DNA from: Dentipellis sp. KUC8613
Lineage: Eukaryota; Basidiomycota; Agaricomycetes; Russulales; Hericiaceae
Reading direction: 5' to 3'
NCBI GenBank assembly: GCA_002286715.1
Contig: NSJX01000001.1
Coordinates: 1,511,343-1,542,039 of the forward strand
DNA: 30,697 bases
A model generated the notes under the pieces. The model did no database searches, was not told the origin of the DNA, and was given only the letters and a program-made list of their open reading frames with translations. Of the stretch, positions 8,877 through 19,844 are shown in pieces. The position numbers were made by a program, and so were the translations under genes. Numbering within the stretch: the stretch's first letter is position 1; each line of letters opens with the position of its first letter.

Positions 8877-11485
8877 TCACACGCGACTGCGAACGCGGAA
8901 TAGCCTCATCAAGTCATCCAGACCAAGCTTCATCTTCGCGATTTGCTCTTTATCAAGAGCTGCCTTCGAAAGGGTTTGCTTCGTCTGTTGAAGCTGAGAA
9001 TCGATCAACATGAATGGTGAATGCCTATGATTTGAACGAAACGTACCTCGAGAATCCGCTCTTCTATAGTGCATGGAATGGTGAGCTTGTAGATATTGAC
9101 TGTCTTCTTCTGACCAATGCGGTGAACACGGCCAAATGCTTGTTCCTAGTCGACAGTCAGTCGTGATAAGTAATTAAGCTAATGCGTAAGTAAAACTGCA
9201 CACCTCGACGGATGGGTTCCACCACAGGTCAACCAGGATGATGTTATTGCAAGAAGTGAGATTAAGGCCTAAGACGGAGTCGCTCAACACTAGCAATAAG
9301 GAAATGGACAAGGTCGCACCTGTCCCTCCTGCCTTGATCGAGATTAGAGCACAGACCACAGACGGGTCGTTGTTAAGCTTCGCCAGTTGCTTAACACGCT
9401 CTTCCGTACTCATTGAACCGTCATCTGGGATGCCGTCGTGTTAGTGCTTCTCGTAATGCATAACAAAGATACTGAGCTCACAACGCATATATTTGACGTG
9501 TTGCTGTCGAAGGACTGGTTCGATCAAGTCCATCATACCTGTAAAGTAGCAAAAGATTATCGTCTTATCCAACCCACTAGACCTTTCTTTGATGTCGTGC
9601 AAAATCCTGACGATTTCGCGGATCTTCGCGGAACTAACTGGCATATCGGGAGTCGAATGGACTGTCGGGTCCAAAGACTTCATATGGTGGAGCGGGTCGG
9701 CAATCGAACCATCGTCCGATAAGGAATCCACTGATTCCCCCGATGATCCTTCACTGGTGTCGACACCCATGAACATCAGGTGGGGATGGTCACAAGCTGT
9801 GGGGAGTAATTGAGTCAAAGCACAACCATAAGATCAATGTGAACGAACCTTGCCGCAAGCGCAGCAAGAATGTCAGCATCGACATGAAACTTTTCTGGAC
9901 GATTGCGCGTTGCACAATGCTATCGATCTCGCTCTCGACATGCAGTTCAAGAGCAGAATAGAATTTCTGTTCCATAGCATCGAACTGACACTTGACAACC
10001 TGCATGCGACGATCCGGCAGCTGGACGATGGGCTGATCATTCATGCGGTGATCCAGGCGCCGCCGCAGCATCACCGTCCGCAACACCGCCTAGTGATATC
10101 GTCAGACAGCAGCCTTCATGCCCGACAGTGGGACTAGCTAACTTACATGGAGTGGCTTCATGGCGGTATCCAGATCTCCTGCTTCGGCGGGCCTTGAAAC
10201 TCGTTCCTGGAAGGTACTCCACTCATTCAAAGGCCCCTTTCGAAGGAATTTGAGAAGGCTGTAGAGATCGTCAAGACTGTTCTGCCTATAGTCGAAGGTT
10301 AGTATCGGGTGAACACCATGTAGAGAGAACTGCACTCACACTGGTGTTCCCATCAGGCACCAGCGAGAACTCGCGTCCAAAGCACAGCAAGCGTCCGCAG
10401 ACTTGCTGGCGTGATTCTTGATGTTATGAGCCTCATCTGAGGATCGTAGTCAGCTGCTGGAGAATACAACCCGGTTTCGTGACGTACCCAGAACAATTCG
10501 CCACCAATTAACTTCAAAGACTGCGCTCTTGCACTTTCTCGCCTGAACCGTCTGCCGCGAGCGCTTGACATGGTTAGTGTACTCGGACGCCGTGGTTGCG
10601 AACGATGTTATGACAACATCGGCCTTCCTCAGTTGTTCGAAATCTAAGACACGTTTAAGGCTGTCGGAATTGCATAGCCAGAAGCAGATTAAAATACCTG
10701 TAGTGCGACTCTGACCGTGATGACATACAGTCTTCAAAGTCGGAGCAAATTTGGTAATTTCTGCCTTCCACTGAGGTATAAGATCCACAGGACAGATTAT
10801 CCTGAAGATTCGAGGTTACGTCAATGTACCGTCATCTGAGAAGAACGACTTGGACCCCACAGTGTGCCACCCCCGCTTGAGGTCTGTAGGTGCGTCTTCG
10901 ACGGGGTTCCTTCAACGATTCGGACTAACATTTGGATTGTCTTGCCCAAGCTAGATACGTCGGGTTCAGTTGAACAAAGAACAAAGGAAAAGGAGCAGTG
11001 AGAACGCTCACCCCATATCATCTGCCAATATCCCTCCCTTGACGAACCCGGTTTCGTTATGCTTCATCCAGTAGCGGGCGACGACTTGATGTGAGAGAAG
11101 TCGGAAGTCGGGCTTGAACCCGGGGACGACGCTGTCTTCGGCGATGATGTCCAAGGTTGAGCTATTGCTGAAGCCTTCGTGAGCAAGATCTTGTAAGGCC
11201 TTGACGACCTCAGCTTCGGTGGAGGATCGTTTCAGCATACTTTGTTGTTGAGAGCGCAGATGCAAGATGCAGTAGGGACGGGGGAAGAAGAGAAGGGGTA
11301 CTGGAGCATGTCGCCGCGCTGCCTTTCAACATAAAGCGGAGTGGCGGACTCTTTTGAACAAAGGGAAGCCACACACAACGAATCTCCGACGAACCTGTGG
11401 CACCGTTCGCATCTTCCAACTGAATGCAAGCACCCGCTTGATTCCTTGCTCTGAGCCCTGGGGCGAAATCAATCAGTTTCTCCAT
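8877..11485 (-). CDS. SNF2-family DNA-dependent ATPase, RING-less Rad5/Rad16-like
   Basis: This is a chromatin-remodelling or DNA-repair type helicase-like ATPase, expected in the nucleus. Fourteen exons (11485-11404, 11350-11302, 11239-11012, 10950-10861, 10801-10698, 10643-10488, 10436-10340, 10285-10147, 10089-9849, 9796-9482, 9424-9320, 9268-9204, 9145-9047, 8993-8877) are joined by thirteen GT-AG introns of 51-62 nt. They sum to 1887 nt, 628 aa, with no internal stop. Motifs in order: ILADDMGLGKTIQ (Walker A Lys near 123), GTLIICPVDLIPQW, WWRIVLDEAHNIKN (DEAH near 237-240), CLMGTPVQN, ACDHPHLMF, AGGTGLNL, ILVDLWWNPS and EQAFGRVHRIGQ (near 558-569). The Ser/Asp-rich linker where Rad5/Rad16 proteins carry a RING finger has no Cys/His ligands. 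The first two exons, with the start at 11485, are less certain than the rest. Confidence 0.9.
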
Positions 11486-11796
11486 ATGGGTTAGAGTGAA
11501 TGGCCTGCGACCTGTTCGCCAACTACAATCCCTCGTTCGCTACATGTGCGGCTCCTCCTAGCCGCTTGCCCTAGGTGCTCATCGCACTATCCAACCTTCT
11601 AGCATAGCCTTTGCAGGCACGAGACCTGGCAAACCACTCCAAGGCGAACAGGAACGACCACGATTGCTTGTATGAGCCTGACTATGGTGCCGGTGGCTGC
11701 CTTGGGCTAAGCCACTCCTTCTAGACATGTATCACGTTGGCCGTATGTGGTCGCTTCAGCAGGTAAAAGGCGTACTGTATTTAAGCGGCGTCGACC

Positions 11797-12360
11797 CTAG
11801 TGCGCGAGGGTCGAGAGGTCCGTCAGAGTGGTGCTGGTCTTGCCCTTGGCAGACTTCTTGAGGCAGCGACGAAGGATGACCGAACGTGATGAGCATCATT
11901 CTGGAGCCCAAAAAGACGACGGAAATGAAGTGCGGGTCGGGTTTGAACATATCCAAACAAGAAAGATCAGGGGAGACCAAGGGAACATTCACCTCCACAG
12001 ACCCGCCGCAAGTCATCCCTTCAATGCGCATCGCCCAGAAAGACACATGAATGCGCAGAAATCTGGAGTGCCATCCTTCTTGGAAGCGTGCGCTATGGTG
12101 TCTGTTCGCTAGATAGATGGTAAGTGATTGGGAACAGACCGTCAATGATCAAACGCAATGCCCACCTGCATCCTATTTCCCAGACTTTCCAGCGTCAAAG
12201 TCCGGCCAAGGATCATCGCTGGCCCGGCCTAGAACACAGGGTAACTCTACTCTGTGATACAAGCCTGTCGGCCTGAGACTCGACAATCGGCCCATGGACA
12301 AATTCGGAGCATATACCATAAGCCGCAGGAGAACGTTCGGAACTGCGTGATCCATGGTAG
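11797..12360 (-). pseudogene. Decayed coding remnant, family unknown
   Basis: Protein-like stretches on the minus strand occur in different frames. They are CVLGRASDDPWPDFDAGKSG (about 12178-12240), RTDTIAHASKKDGTPDFCAF then MCLSGRCALKG (about 12020-12112), GMTCGGSVEVNVPLV nearby in another frame, and a C-terminus-like LRRCLKKSAKGKTSTTLTDL ending at a TAG at 11797-11799. A plausible intron (GTGGGC...CTATCTAG, about 12113-12167) precedes the second stretch. The stretches cannot be joined without frame changes, so I call this a relic. It could also be a live gene with introns I failed to place. No domain is recognised. Confidence 0.35.
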
Positions 12361-12419
12361 TGTCTGAAAGTCGAGAGCTTATGTAGATGCGTCAAGGTAG
12401 AAAAGATGACGAGTTCACT

Positions 12420-13889
12420 GGCACTTTGCGTCTACTGGTACTGAGTTAGTGTTGGTTCGGTATGGCCATCAGCAAAAGTGCACGACCCACGCCAGACCTG
12501 GCGGCCCCGGCAAGTCCCGCCCGTGGCGGCCAGCATGGAGCCCTTCGCCTTCTGCCATTTGTAAGTCTACTTATCCACAGTCTACGTCGGAGCTCAGCCT
12601 CGCTTCAGAGTGCTTCCTTTAATCCTTCACATCTATAGTCCTCCTCTTCGCTCTCAGTTTCTATTTCGCAGCGCCGCTATGCTACAAATGTACTACACAT
12701 AGTAGCCTCTGGCATGGAGAAGCTGGGCGGCTCCATCGGCAGTCCATCAGCCGCAGCGACCGCGCACGCAAGCGAATGGGTTGTCCGTGTCTGTCGGACG
12801 GCCCATTGGCAGGCCAAGGAAAGGCAGGGGCACAGGCACCCACGGTGATCTTCGCAGGGCTCGTGCACACCGCCGTATTGCCCTCACTCGCTTTCCCTCG
12901 CGCTCACCCATCCTCTACCCAGCTGCCCTCGCTTTCCCTATGGCGCTGTACACGCGGCGGAGCCCATTGCGCCGCCCTACACGTCGGGCCTGTCAAATCG
13001 CAGCTTGCGTTCATGTGCCTGTTTTCACTCTCTCGACTCGTGCGGCCTCCTACGGCCTCTCGCGCCTTTCTCCCTTCACGCCATTGCATGTGCTGGCTGC
13101 CTCCTCACGCCCTCGCATGCAATGGCAGGAAGGCGGGGATGGCATGCGAAGTGCGCAAGGCGTAGAGAGGGAGGGCGAGGAGCAGAGGGAGGGCGGGGCA
13201 TAGAGGGCGTGCAAGGCGCAGAGAGGGCGGCAATGGGGGTGTCAGGCAGGTCGGCGTCCGAGTGGCCGCGCGCGTGCGAGCGGCCGAGAGTGAGGGTGAG
13301 AGAGGGAGGTTAGAAGCCCGGAGGCGCTGGCGAGAGGGTGGGTGAGTGCGCAGATAGGCAGGGCCGCGGGCGGCAGGGCCGCAGTGGGAGGGCGAGTCAG
13401 CGGGAGCCTGGTACTTACCTGCCAGCCGCGCTCGCTTCGAGTGTGGCGGGGTTCCTTTTGTGCCAGCGCATGCGAAGAGTGCTGAGGGTGCATCGGCGCC
13501 AGCGCCTCGCAGAGTTTGCCACAACGCATAGGGACGGCGTGGCTGGCTTATCCGCCGCACGTTGGCGGCATTTAGGATGGGAGGGCGGGGGAGCGGGTGC
13601 GGCGGGATAGAGTACAAGGCGGGCCAAGAGCAGGAGGCGAGACACGGTGTAGAGGTTCTCAAGGGCACCGATCCGGTGCGCGGAAGCTGGTTCCCCAGAG
13701 GCTCTGGGAAGCAGCTAGCACAGGCGGGCTCCTCATAACTTATACGGCTGAGGAAGAAGGACGCGACTGTAAGCGAGACGCGTTTGTTTGGCAAAGTCAA
13801 CGAGCACAGCCACAGAAAACAACGCGAGGCTTCAAGAAAATTGAGTACAAGAACATTGAGTAGAGAAACGGGGCTCTACATGTCGGCCA
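12420..13889. other. GC-rich low-complexity DNA without a supported gene
   Basis: From about 12880 to 13115 the plus strand is C/T-rich (repeated CTCGCTTTCCCT-like words); from about 13125 to 13420 it is G/A-rich (repeated GAGAGGGAGGGCG-like words). At the switch is a perfect 10-bp inverted repeat, CCATTGCATG (13081-13090) and CATGCAATGG (13115-13124). Open frames on both strands are long but low-complexity, as expected from composition. This block begins where the C-terminal part of the RPN1 pseudogene would otherwise lie. Confidence 0.5.
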
Positions 13890-15745
13890 CTGATACATCG
13901 CGGGTGTGAGGAAGAAGGGCAGCCAGTGGTATTTGTTGACGCCTGTCATCGATAAGCATCAGCATCCGCGGATCACATAAAGGGTCAGGAGAGGAGGACT
14001 TACAGGACTTCGCGTTGGTGAAGGCAGTGAGGGTGGCGAGGAGACCCGCGACAGCCGTCCGCGACGTGACGGTGTAGTCGCGGAAGAACGGGTTGAGCGA
14101 GATGGCGCCCTTGCCCCCATGTGCACAAGGCCCTGCGCGATGCGCACCGTAGACAGGCAGTCGGGCTCCTTGTGGCGGTACCCTGCGAGCTGGAGGAGCA
14201 TCTGCGCGAGGCGAGCGTTGTTCGTGCCCGCGCCGGTGAGGCCCATGGTGAAGATCGCGTCGAATGCGACGGCGAGGTCCTGGTCGTAGTTGTACTTCGA
14301 CAGCGACAGCGCCAGGTTCGGTGCGGAGATGAGGCCGAGCGCGAGCGGGACCATCTTGCAGATGACCAGCTCGCCATAGTGCATCAGGTGGTGGAGCGTA
14401 TGGAGGCGCACCTCCGCGCCGGTGTCCTCACCCATGGCGAGGAGCCCGACCCCGAGGGTGGAGAAGGCCTGGAGCGCGTCCTTCGAGTTGTCGATGTGCT
14501 CTTCAGCACGTCGCCGGTACCCGCGAAGACGCACATGGCGACGAGGATTTGCACCTGCTTCGAGATCTGGTGGGGGATCGCCTTGAGCGTGTCAATTGCC
14601 GCCTTTTGGCCTATGAAGCAAAACGTATCATCAGTACCAAGTCGACGCTGTGACTCAGACAGACATACCGAGGTAGAGTAGCGCAAGACCAAGGCCCATT
14701 AACCTGGTCCACTTCGTATCAAGTTGCAAGTCCTCACATTCCATCAGCGTCTGCAGGATCGTGCCCGCCACCTCGCCGTTTTCACTTCCGAACACCAATG
14801 AAACCCGACGCGAGCGCCGCCAGCGAGGCGATCTCCATATTCTGTGTATCATCGACAACGAGCGGTAGCAGGAGAGCAAGGAGGTCTTCCCGATGCGAGC
14901 CTGCATATGCGAGACCAAGACCGACTATTGCGCTCGTCTTCAGGGGCACCGAGCGGTTCTCGACGTAGCCGCCGAGCAGAGCAAGTGCAGCATCTGCTTC
15001 CGACCGAACGCCGGTGTTCAAGATACCAGTTGCCAAAAGCGCACCCGCGTACTTTGATATATTCCTCGTGCGAGTAGGTATACTTGTCGACATGACTGAG
15101 ACCGATGTCGGTGTCCCACAGGAGACTCACCCCAAGGCTGGCGGCGGCAGATAGCATACCTGTACAGCGTGTGAAAATCGACCTCCATCTCTATAGGTGT
15201 AATATTGGATGTACCGTGATCCTTGTTCTTGTAGATCCAGCTGCGCCCTCATCCGCCCCTATATCGTTACCGAAGCCAGCACTGACGAAGGCGCTGATCA
15301 AGGTCCCTGCCGAATTTCGCCATGCAGAGTCGACGTTGGCCGTAGGTGATCCTGCGTGGCTATGTGAACGCCACTCGTGTTCTCAAGGTGACTCTTGTAC
15401 ACATCTTCCAGGCTCTTGGCCTCCTCTACACCCAACTTCTTCCCGAATTCATGGAATGCGGCACTCAATGGCAAATTGACAAGCACTCCAAGGGTCTTCC
15501 GGCAGCTCTTCGGGATCGCCATCCTCGGACGTGGACTGTAACCCCACTCAAGAGGTATTTGCGCTCGCGCGAGGATGAAGGCCAACCGGCGCTTCATTGA
15601 CCTAACGAAATGGCAAGCACATAGCAGAAACAACTTTCATAGAAACCAGCCGATTGCCCGGCGCATTGAAGTCTTTCTGGATGAGCTCGGCATCGTTGAG
15701 ACGAATCGCGAGCACGAGGGCTTCTGGTATTGCTCGTCTGGCGGG
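13890..15745 (-). pseudogene. Pseudogene of 26S proteasome subunit RPN1 (PSMD2 family)
   Basis: RPN1 is the large scaffold of the 19S base that binds ubiquitin receptors. Recognisable segments follow the family order: ALVLAIRLNDAELIQKDFNA (near 15655-15725), [133 protein letters not shown], and SLNPFFRDYTVTSRTAVAGL (near 14050). Splice sites remain: introns 15214-15160, 14668-14611 and 14003-13943, plus one near 15600-15650. The frame changes repeatedly near 15540, 15495, 15235, 15047, 14795, 14505 and in the G-run at 14114-14118. Several blocks are deleted. After a mangled KYHW...AMY segment a stop follows, and the last ~130 residues are missing; the N-terminal third is also absent. It is an intron-retaining, hence DNA-level, dead copy. 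Confidence 0.88.
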
Positions 15746-16659
15746 AGGAGGTCCACACATCTACGGTTCAGCATTAGCCCCGTTTTTTGACCGGATGCAT
15801 AGTACATGATCCTTCACTCACGAACACGGGCGCAATGTATGGTTTCAAATCAGAGGGAGCATTCCGCTGGCCATCTGCCTGAATGTCCAGCATCCTTTGA
15901 CAGCCAGGTATCCAAGCTCCGCAGTTTGAACAATTGAGGCCTGCGTGAAGCAGATGGACGAGGTGTGGTCGTCTCTGCCGTCCGAGAATTATGCAGTCCC
16001 AGGCGTTGGTAGCTCTCCGTCCGAAGTCGTGACGATCAGGAAGCCTACGTACAGTGGTAAGAAGACGTTAGCACACGTGGTGAAGCGATTGTACCAGCTT
16101 TTGAACCTGAGATAGAGAGGCGATGAGTAATGCCGTCCTTCGCTCACCGCTCATTGAGGTTGCCCACCAATTATGAATGCACCGCAAAGATCTTATAGTC
16201 CCGATTGATAAACGAGAACGGGCCGGGTAGACCATGGCAACTCGCTCTGATAGCGGTCGTCCGAGCTGTAGTAAGCTCCTGCTTTCGCTATGGCTGACCT
16301 CCCGCCTAAGAAGCGATTTGTTGTACACAGACGAGCGAAATTCTCTGTTGAAAAGCAGACGCCATTGGATACGCGCGCATCGGCCTCCATAGAATGGATA
16401 TCTTGAAAGTATCAATCCAGATAACAAGCTCTGAAGCTCGAAAGTCTAACGGAATCAACGATCTTGACCACCACGGCATATAGATGCAAGGACATACCAA
16501 CAGTGTATTTGTGCGAGGGTTTGACACTGAAATTGTGAGTTCCCGCTCCTGCTTCAGCCCCTGTGGCCGCCAATCTCTGCATCATCGACCATGTCTTTAG
16601 TGGGAAGAGCGTCGCAGTGGAAGGAAGGGCGCACTATGTGATGTCGCCAGGCCCCTGTA
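15746..16659. other. Intergenic, nothing identified
   Basis: I looked here for the missing N-terminal part of the RPN1 copy on the minus strand and found only a weak match (CVDLLPPDE, near 15730-15755, extending the pseudogene slightly). The remaining open frames on both strands show no protein pattern I recognise. Confidence 0.35.
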
Positions 16660-16797
16660 TGGAGTTGAACTCGTAGCACGCATCGAGCAGGAACATACAG
16701 AGGCCCAGGACTCGATGACGTCCTCCTCGCCCGGCTGGCCCAGCGGCGCCGGAAGTTACAGATCCTCGCCCACACGCTCGTCAACAACCCCAGGTAA
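16660..16797 (+). pseudogene. Short exon-like coding fragment with one frame change
   Basis: On the plus strand VELVARIEQEHTEAQ (about 16663-16707) is followed, one frame over, by LDDVLLARLAQRRRKLQILA and HTLVNNPR, which ends at a good donor, AG|GTAAGG, at 16795. The two halves read as one helical Glu/Arg/Leu-rich segment if a single base is missing near 16710. No neighbouring exon is evident. I do not recognise the family. It is either a relic or a chance open stretch. Confidence 0.3.
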
Positions 16798-16852
16798 GGA
16801 AAGAAGAAAAGGACATGCGATGCCCACACGCAAGCGATCCTAGCGCTCACTA

Positions 16853-16892
16853 GCTCACTGCGTGAGCAACGCCAAATAGGATCACGTGATCC
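16853..16892. promoter_or_regulatory. Two palindromes, one with a CACGTG core
   Basis: GCTCAC-TGC-GTGAGC (16853-16867) is an inverted repeat. Twelve bases later GGATCACGTGATCC (16879-16892) is a perfect 14-bp palindrome with a CACGTG E-box core, the type of site bound by basic helix-loop-helix factors. A C/T-rich tract follows (about 16920-16975). Whether they control any gene is unknown; the nearest confident gene, the SUN-domain gene, ends rather than starts on this side. Confidence 0.3.
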
Positions 16893-17292
16893 GACTCGCG
16901 CAACTCGTAGGCCCGCGCCTCCTCTCCCTCATCCATTCACGTCTGCATTTCCTCTTCCCCTTTCCTCTTTCCCTGGGAAGCCGCTGTCTGCAGGCACGAT
17001 GAACCCTGTCTGCGTGCGGTCCGTCGATGCGGGCATCAGCTGCAGGAAGAGGATGCGGCGAGCGAACGGCCTACATGCGCGATCCTGTGCTCGAAAACCT
17101 AACCTTCGTTCTCCCGAAGCCTGTCTATCTTAGGCATTGAAGAGCTAGAATATACATTGGTTGGCTGCGACTTCGTAACAAAATTTAAACCAAGTATCGA
17201 GCACAAATTGAGCACAAATCCGAATCTGATGGCATCCGGCTTAAGACAGACGAAGGAAGACGTAAGTGTAGACGGAAGCAACCTGAGCATCA
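16893..17292. other. Intergenic, C/T-rich tract, no gene identified
   Basis: A pyrimidine-rich tract on the plus strand (about 16920-16975) and an unremarkable sequence to 17292. The right part is probably the 3' untranslated region of the SUN-domain gene. No coding pattern is supported. Confidence 0.35.
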
Positions 17293-18623
17293 TCAAGCAC
17301 CAAATCTGCAGCTACGAGAACCAATGATGTCGATATGATAGATGCAAGTGTACCTTGTCTGTCCGCCGTTGTCCCGAATCTGCAACAAGACACGACTAAA
17401 CGCGAGGTGTGAAAAGGACCCATTATTCAATGAGAATCTCTGCTCTTGGTTACCATTGACGTTGAAGGAACCAGACAGTATGAAGATGCCCTCGTGGGGA
17501 CCGAAGTTCGGAAGCTTGTCGCTCGGATACGAGGCACGAACTGTATCTTCCTGTGGGCGCTCGTCAGGAAGCGCCGACAGTTCGTTTCTCTCGTTGAGTC
17601 CCCACAAAGTGAACGTAATAGGAGCGGATTTGAGTGCGTTTCCAGCGAGTGGATGTCTGATGATCAAACTCGAGAAGTGAACTGCGTCGGAAAGCTGGAT
17701 TCCTAGCTGACCGGAATTGCCAATGAATGCCCAGCATTGTTTCGAGCCGGCATCTGGCTTGGAGGATAACGCTACCTCTGGAGGGTTCGGAATGTCAGAC
17801 CCACTACGAATTGACAGGAGCGACAAGAGCCACTGCCACGTCGTCACATCGATTCGGTGGCGTAGCGTCGGGGGGAAATATTGCGTGGACGTCAACCCTG
17901 CGATGGCCTGCGCTCCATGCTCGATGCTCGAGAAGTCTATAACCTGATCTGATCTGTCGCTACAAGGGAGGCGAACACTTTTTTGGGCTGCCTCCAAGGA
18001 ATGGGCCGAAGCTGAAGAACGAAAGAGGGAGGCGATCCTGCAATATGGCGTTGACCCCGGTGTCTGTACAGAGTTTGGGAGAAAGGTGCTCCATGTTATT
18101 TCTAAAGGAAAAGGAATGGGCAGAGTGGAGACGGGGCGGTGGATATCATGTGAATGGCCCGTCAGTGTCGCCAGATGAAGTGTAGCGCCCCCGCCTTCAC
18201 ACCCCGATGTGCGTATGGTGATGTCGTAGTTTGTGGCGCAAGCAAGTAGAAAGAGAACCAATGATAAGTGTACGACTATCAAGAATGTGTGCCGCAGTGT
18301 CGCCATACAAGAGAGGACGAGTAGGTGGCAAGCAATCCTCGATATATCTTGTAGGCCCAACAACACTCCGTTGCGGGTGGTCGGTTCAGTCTCCTTCCGG
18401 AGAAGCATGACATTGGTATGAGTCCGAATTGGTTCCTGCATCTAGGTCAACCGTAAGTCGAGAAGACAGATGACCATGAGATTTGCATCCGCACCGCTAT
18501 ATCGTCTGGCTCGATTGTCCCAGGCATAAAGGAATCCGCCGTCTTCAAAAACCGCTCTCGACCAAACATCTTCCGATTTCGTCTTGTTTCTTGATCAGGA
18601 GTTGGGGAAATGTCAGGCAGCAT
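17293..18623 (-). CDS. SUN-domain (Sad1/UNC-84) membrane protein
   Basis: SUN proteins sit in the inner nuclear membrane or ER and, in LINC complexes, pair with KASH proteins; non-canonical fungal members also act elsewhere in the ER or secretory path. Two exons: 18623-18495 and 18441-17293, with a 53-nt GT-AG intron at 18494-18442 (phase 0), giving 425 aa. The N-terminal ~90 residues are polar and basic (RRNRKMFGRERF). A membrane segment lies near residues 95-113 (TFLIVVHLSLVLFLLACA). After a linker the SUN-type fold covers about 278-419. It is recognised by CWAFIGNSGQLGIQLSDAVH, SAPITFTLWGLNE, FILSGSFNVNGNQEQRFSL and a closing RVLLQIRDNGG...YTCIYHIDIIG strand. The protein stops a few residues after the domain. 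An in-frame ATG at 18441 could be the true start, which would remove the first exon. Confidence 0.8.
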
Positions 18624-18787
18624 CTTTGAGCTTTGAGAGGAGGTTTCGCCACCAATGGAATGAGAAAGGTTTTCTGCGGACGTGAGTGTCGTGGAGGTGG
18701 ACCGGCAAGAACCAGCGCGTTATCGTCAATTTATGTAAGATCCGGATTGGGACTGTAGGGTATTACATATTGAAACATAGAGAACTA

Positions 18788-19526
18788 TCAAACCACAACC
18801 CATTCATCATCGGTACACTCAAGGCTATCTTCATCGACCGGACGCATCAGCCCACCATACAAGAGCGCTATTTCGTCTGTCCTCCGCGCGACCCATGAAA
18901 ATGCTGACCAACAGTCAGTGTCCCATTCTGTTTTCCATTCGTCGGCAAACTTCAGGACCAAAGACCACAGCCTCTTGCGCGGGCTGCTTGCGAGTCGGAG
19001 TCCTAGGGTGTCTTTTCCCGGGCGACGAAGATGTATGGCGTGGAATAAGAAACTTGCGAAATCTGTAGAGGTGTCAAACGTGAACCTGTAGTTGACAAGA
19101 TCTTGGATGTCAGTAAGATGCACGATCTCTGATTGCTGCGTTTGACTGATATTAGTAGATATTAAAGAAGAAGCAAAGCCAGGAGTCGCACCATGTCGAA
19201 TCGGATCAGCAGGGACTGCGACGAGATAAGGTCCGCGAAGGTGAGCCGTATGGTATTCTTGTCTACGAGAAGAAGGTAATCTTGAGAAACAATGATGAGG
19301 CGGTCCATCCTTCGACAACGTTTATTCACGACTTACAAAATCCTTGGTCAACTTCGATTATAGTGGCTCTCGTTCCTACTGAATCAGCAAGCGGGGCGTC
19401 ACCACTTTCAGTTATTCTTGAAGCCGTGACCTCGATACTAGAGAAAACAGCTATGATGCGAGGGTACAGAGCTCTATCAGAAACGTCAGTGTTCGACCAC
19501 GAGCGCAGCATTGGAGATGTATCCAT
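18788..19526 (-). CDS. Hypothetical protein, 202 aa, three exons
   Basis: I do not recognise this protein. Exons 19526-19337, 19262-19192 and 19135-18788 join across GT-AG introns of 74 nt (19336-19263) and 56 nt (19191-19136) into 609 nt with no stop. The start is the ATG beginning MDTSPMLRSWSN. There is no signal peptide or membrane segment. The middle (YKNTIRLTFADLISSQSLLI then RFD) and the later part (RKRLWSLVLKFADEWKTEWD) look like a folded, soluble domain. The C-terminus is acidic (ECTDDEWVVV). It lies about 165 bp upstream of the SUN gene and 318 bp downstream of the large gene, all on one strand. Splice sites and continuity are the only evidence that it is real. Confidence 0.55.
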
Positions 19527-19844
19527 ACGGTAGCGAGCCTGATCTACTGACTGAGGCGACTGGCATCTGTGTGAGGGACAAGAGTTGGTGAAGGAAGGTA
19601 GGGGACAGGCAGGATACTTGGAACCGCTGGGTATAAGTACATGCACTCCTTTGTCTTTGATCCTTTGGAGGGGGTGGCACGCCATCCTTTCGAATGCGCG
19701 GAAAGACACTGGACCGTACGGACCAAAGAAAAAGGAGAAAAGAGTCTGGTGTGTCTGTAAGATGACGAGCGACATCATGATTTTTCGTCTCAAGCAATCG
19801 TATTGTACATGGTGAATGAAAATGGGGAGAAGTGGGGAGAAGGA

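Noticed and set aside
13105..13800. 231-codon minus-strand open frame in GC-rich DNA
   Set aside because: Same composition effect; low-complexity, no domain, and competing open frames on the other strand.
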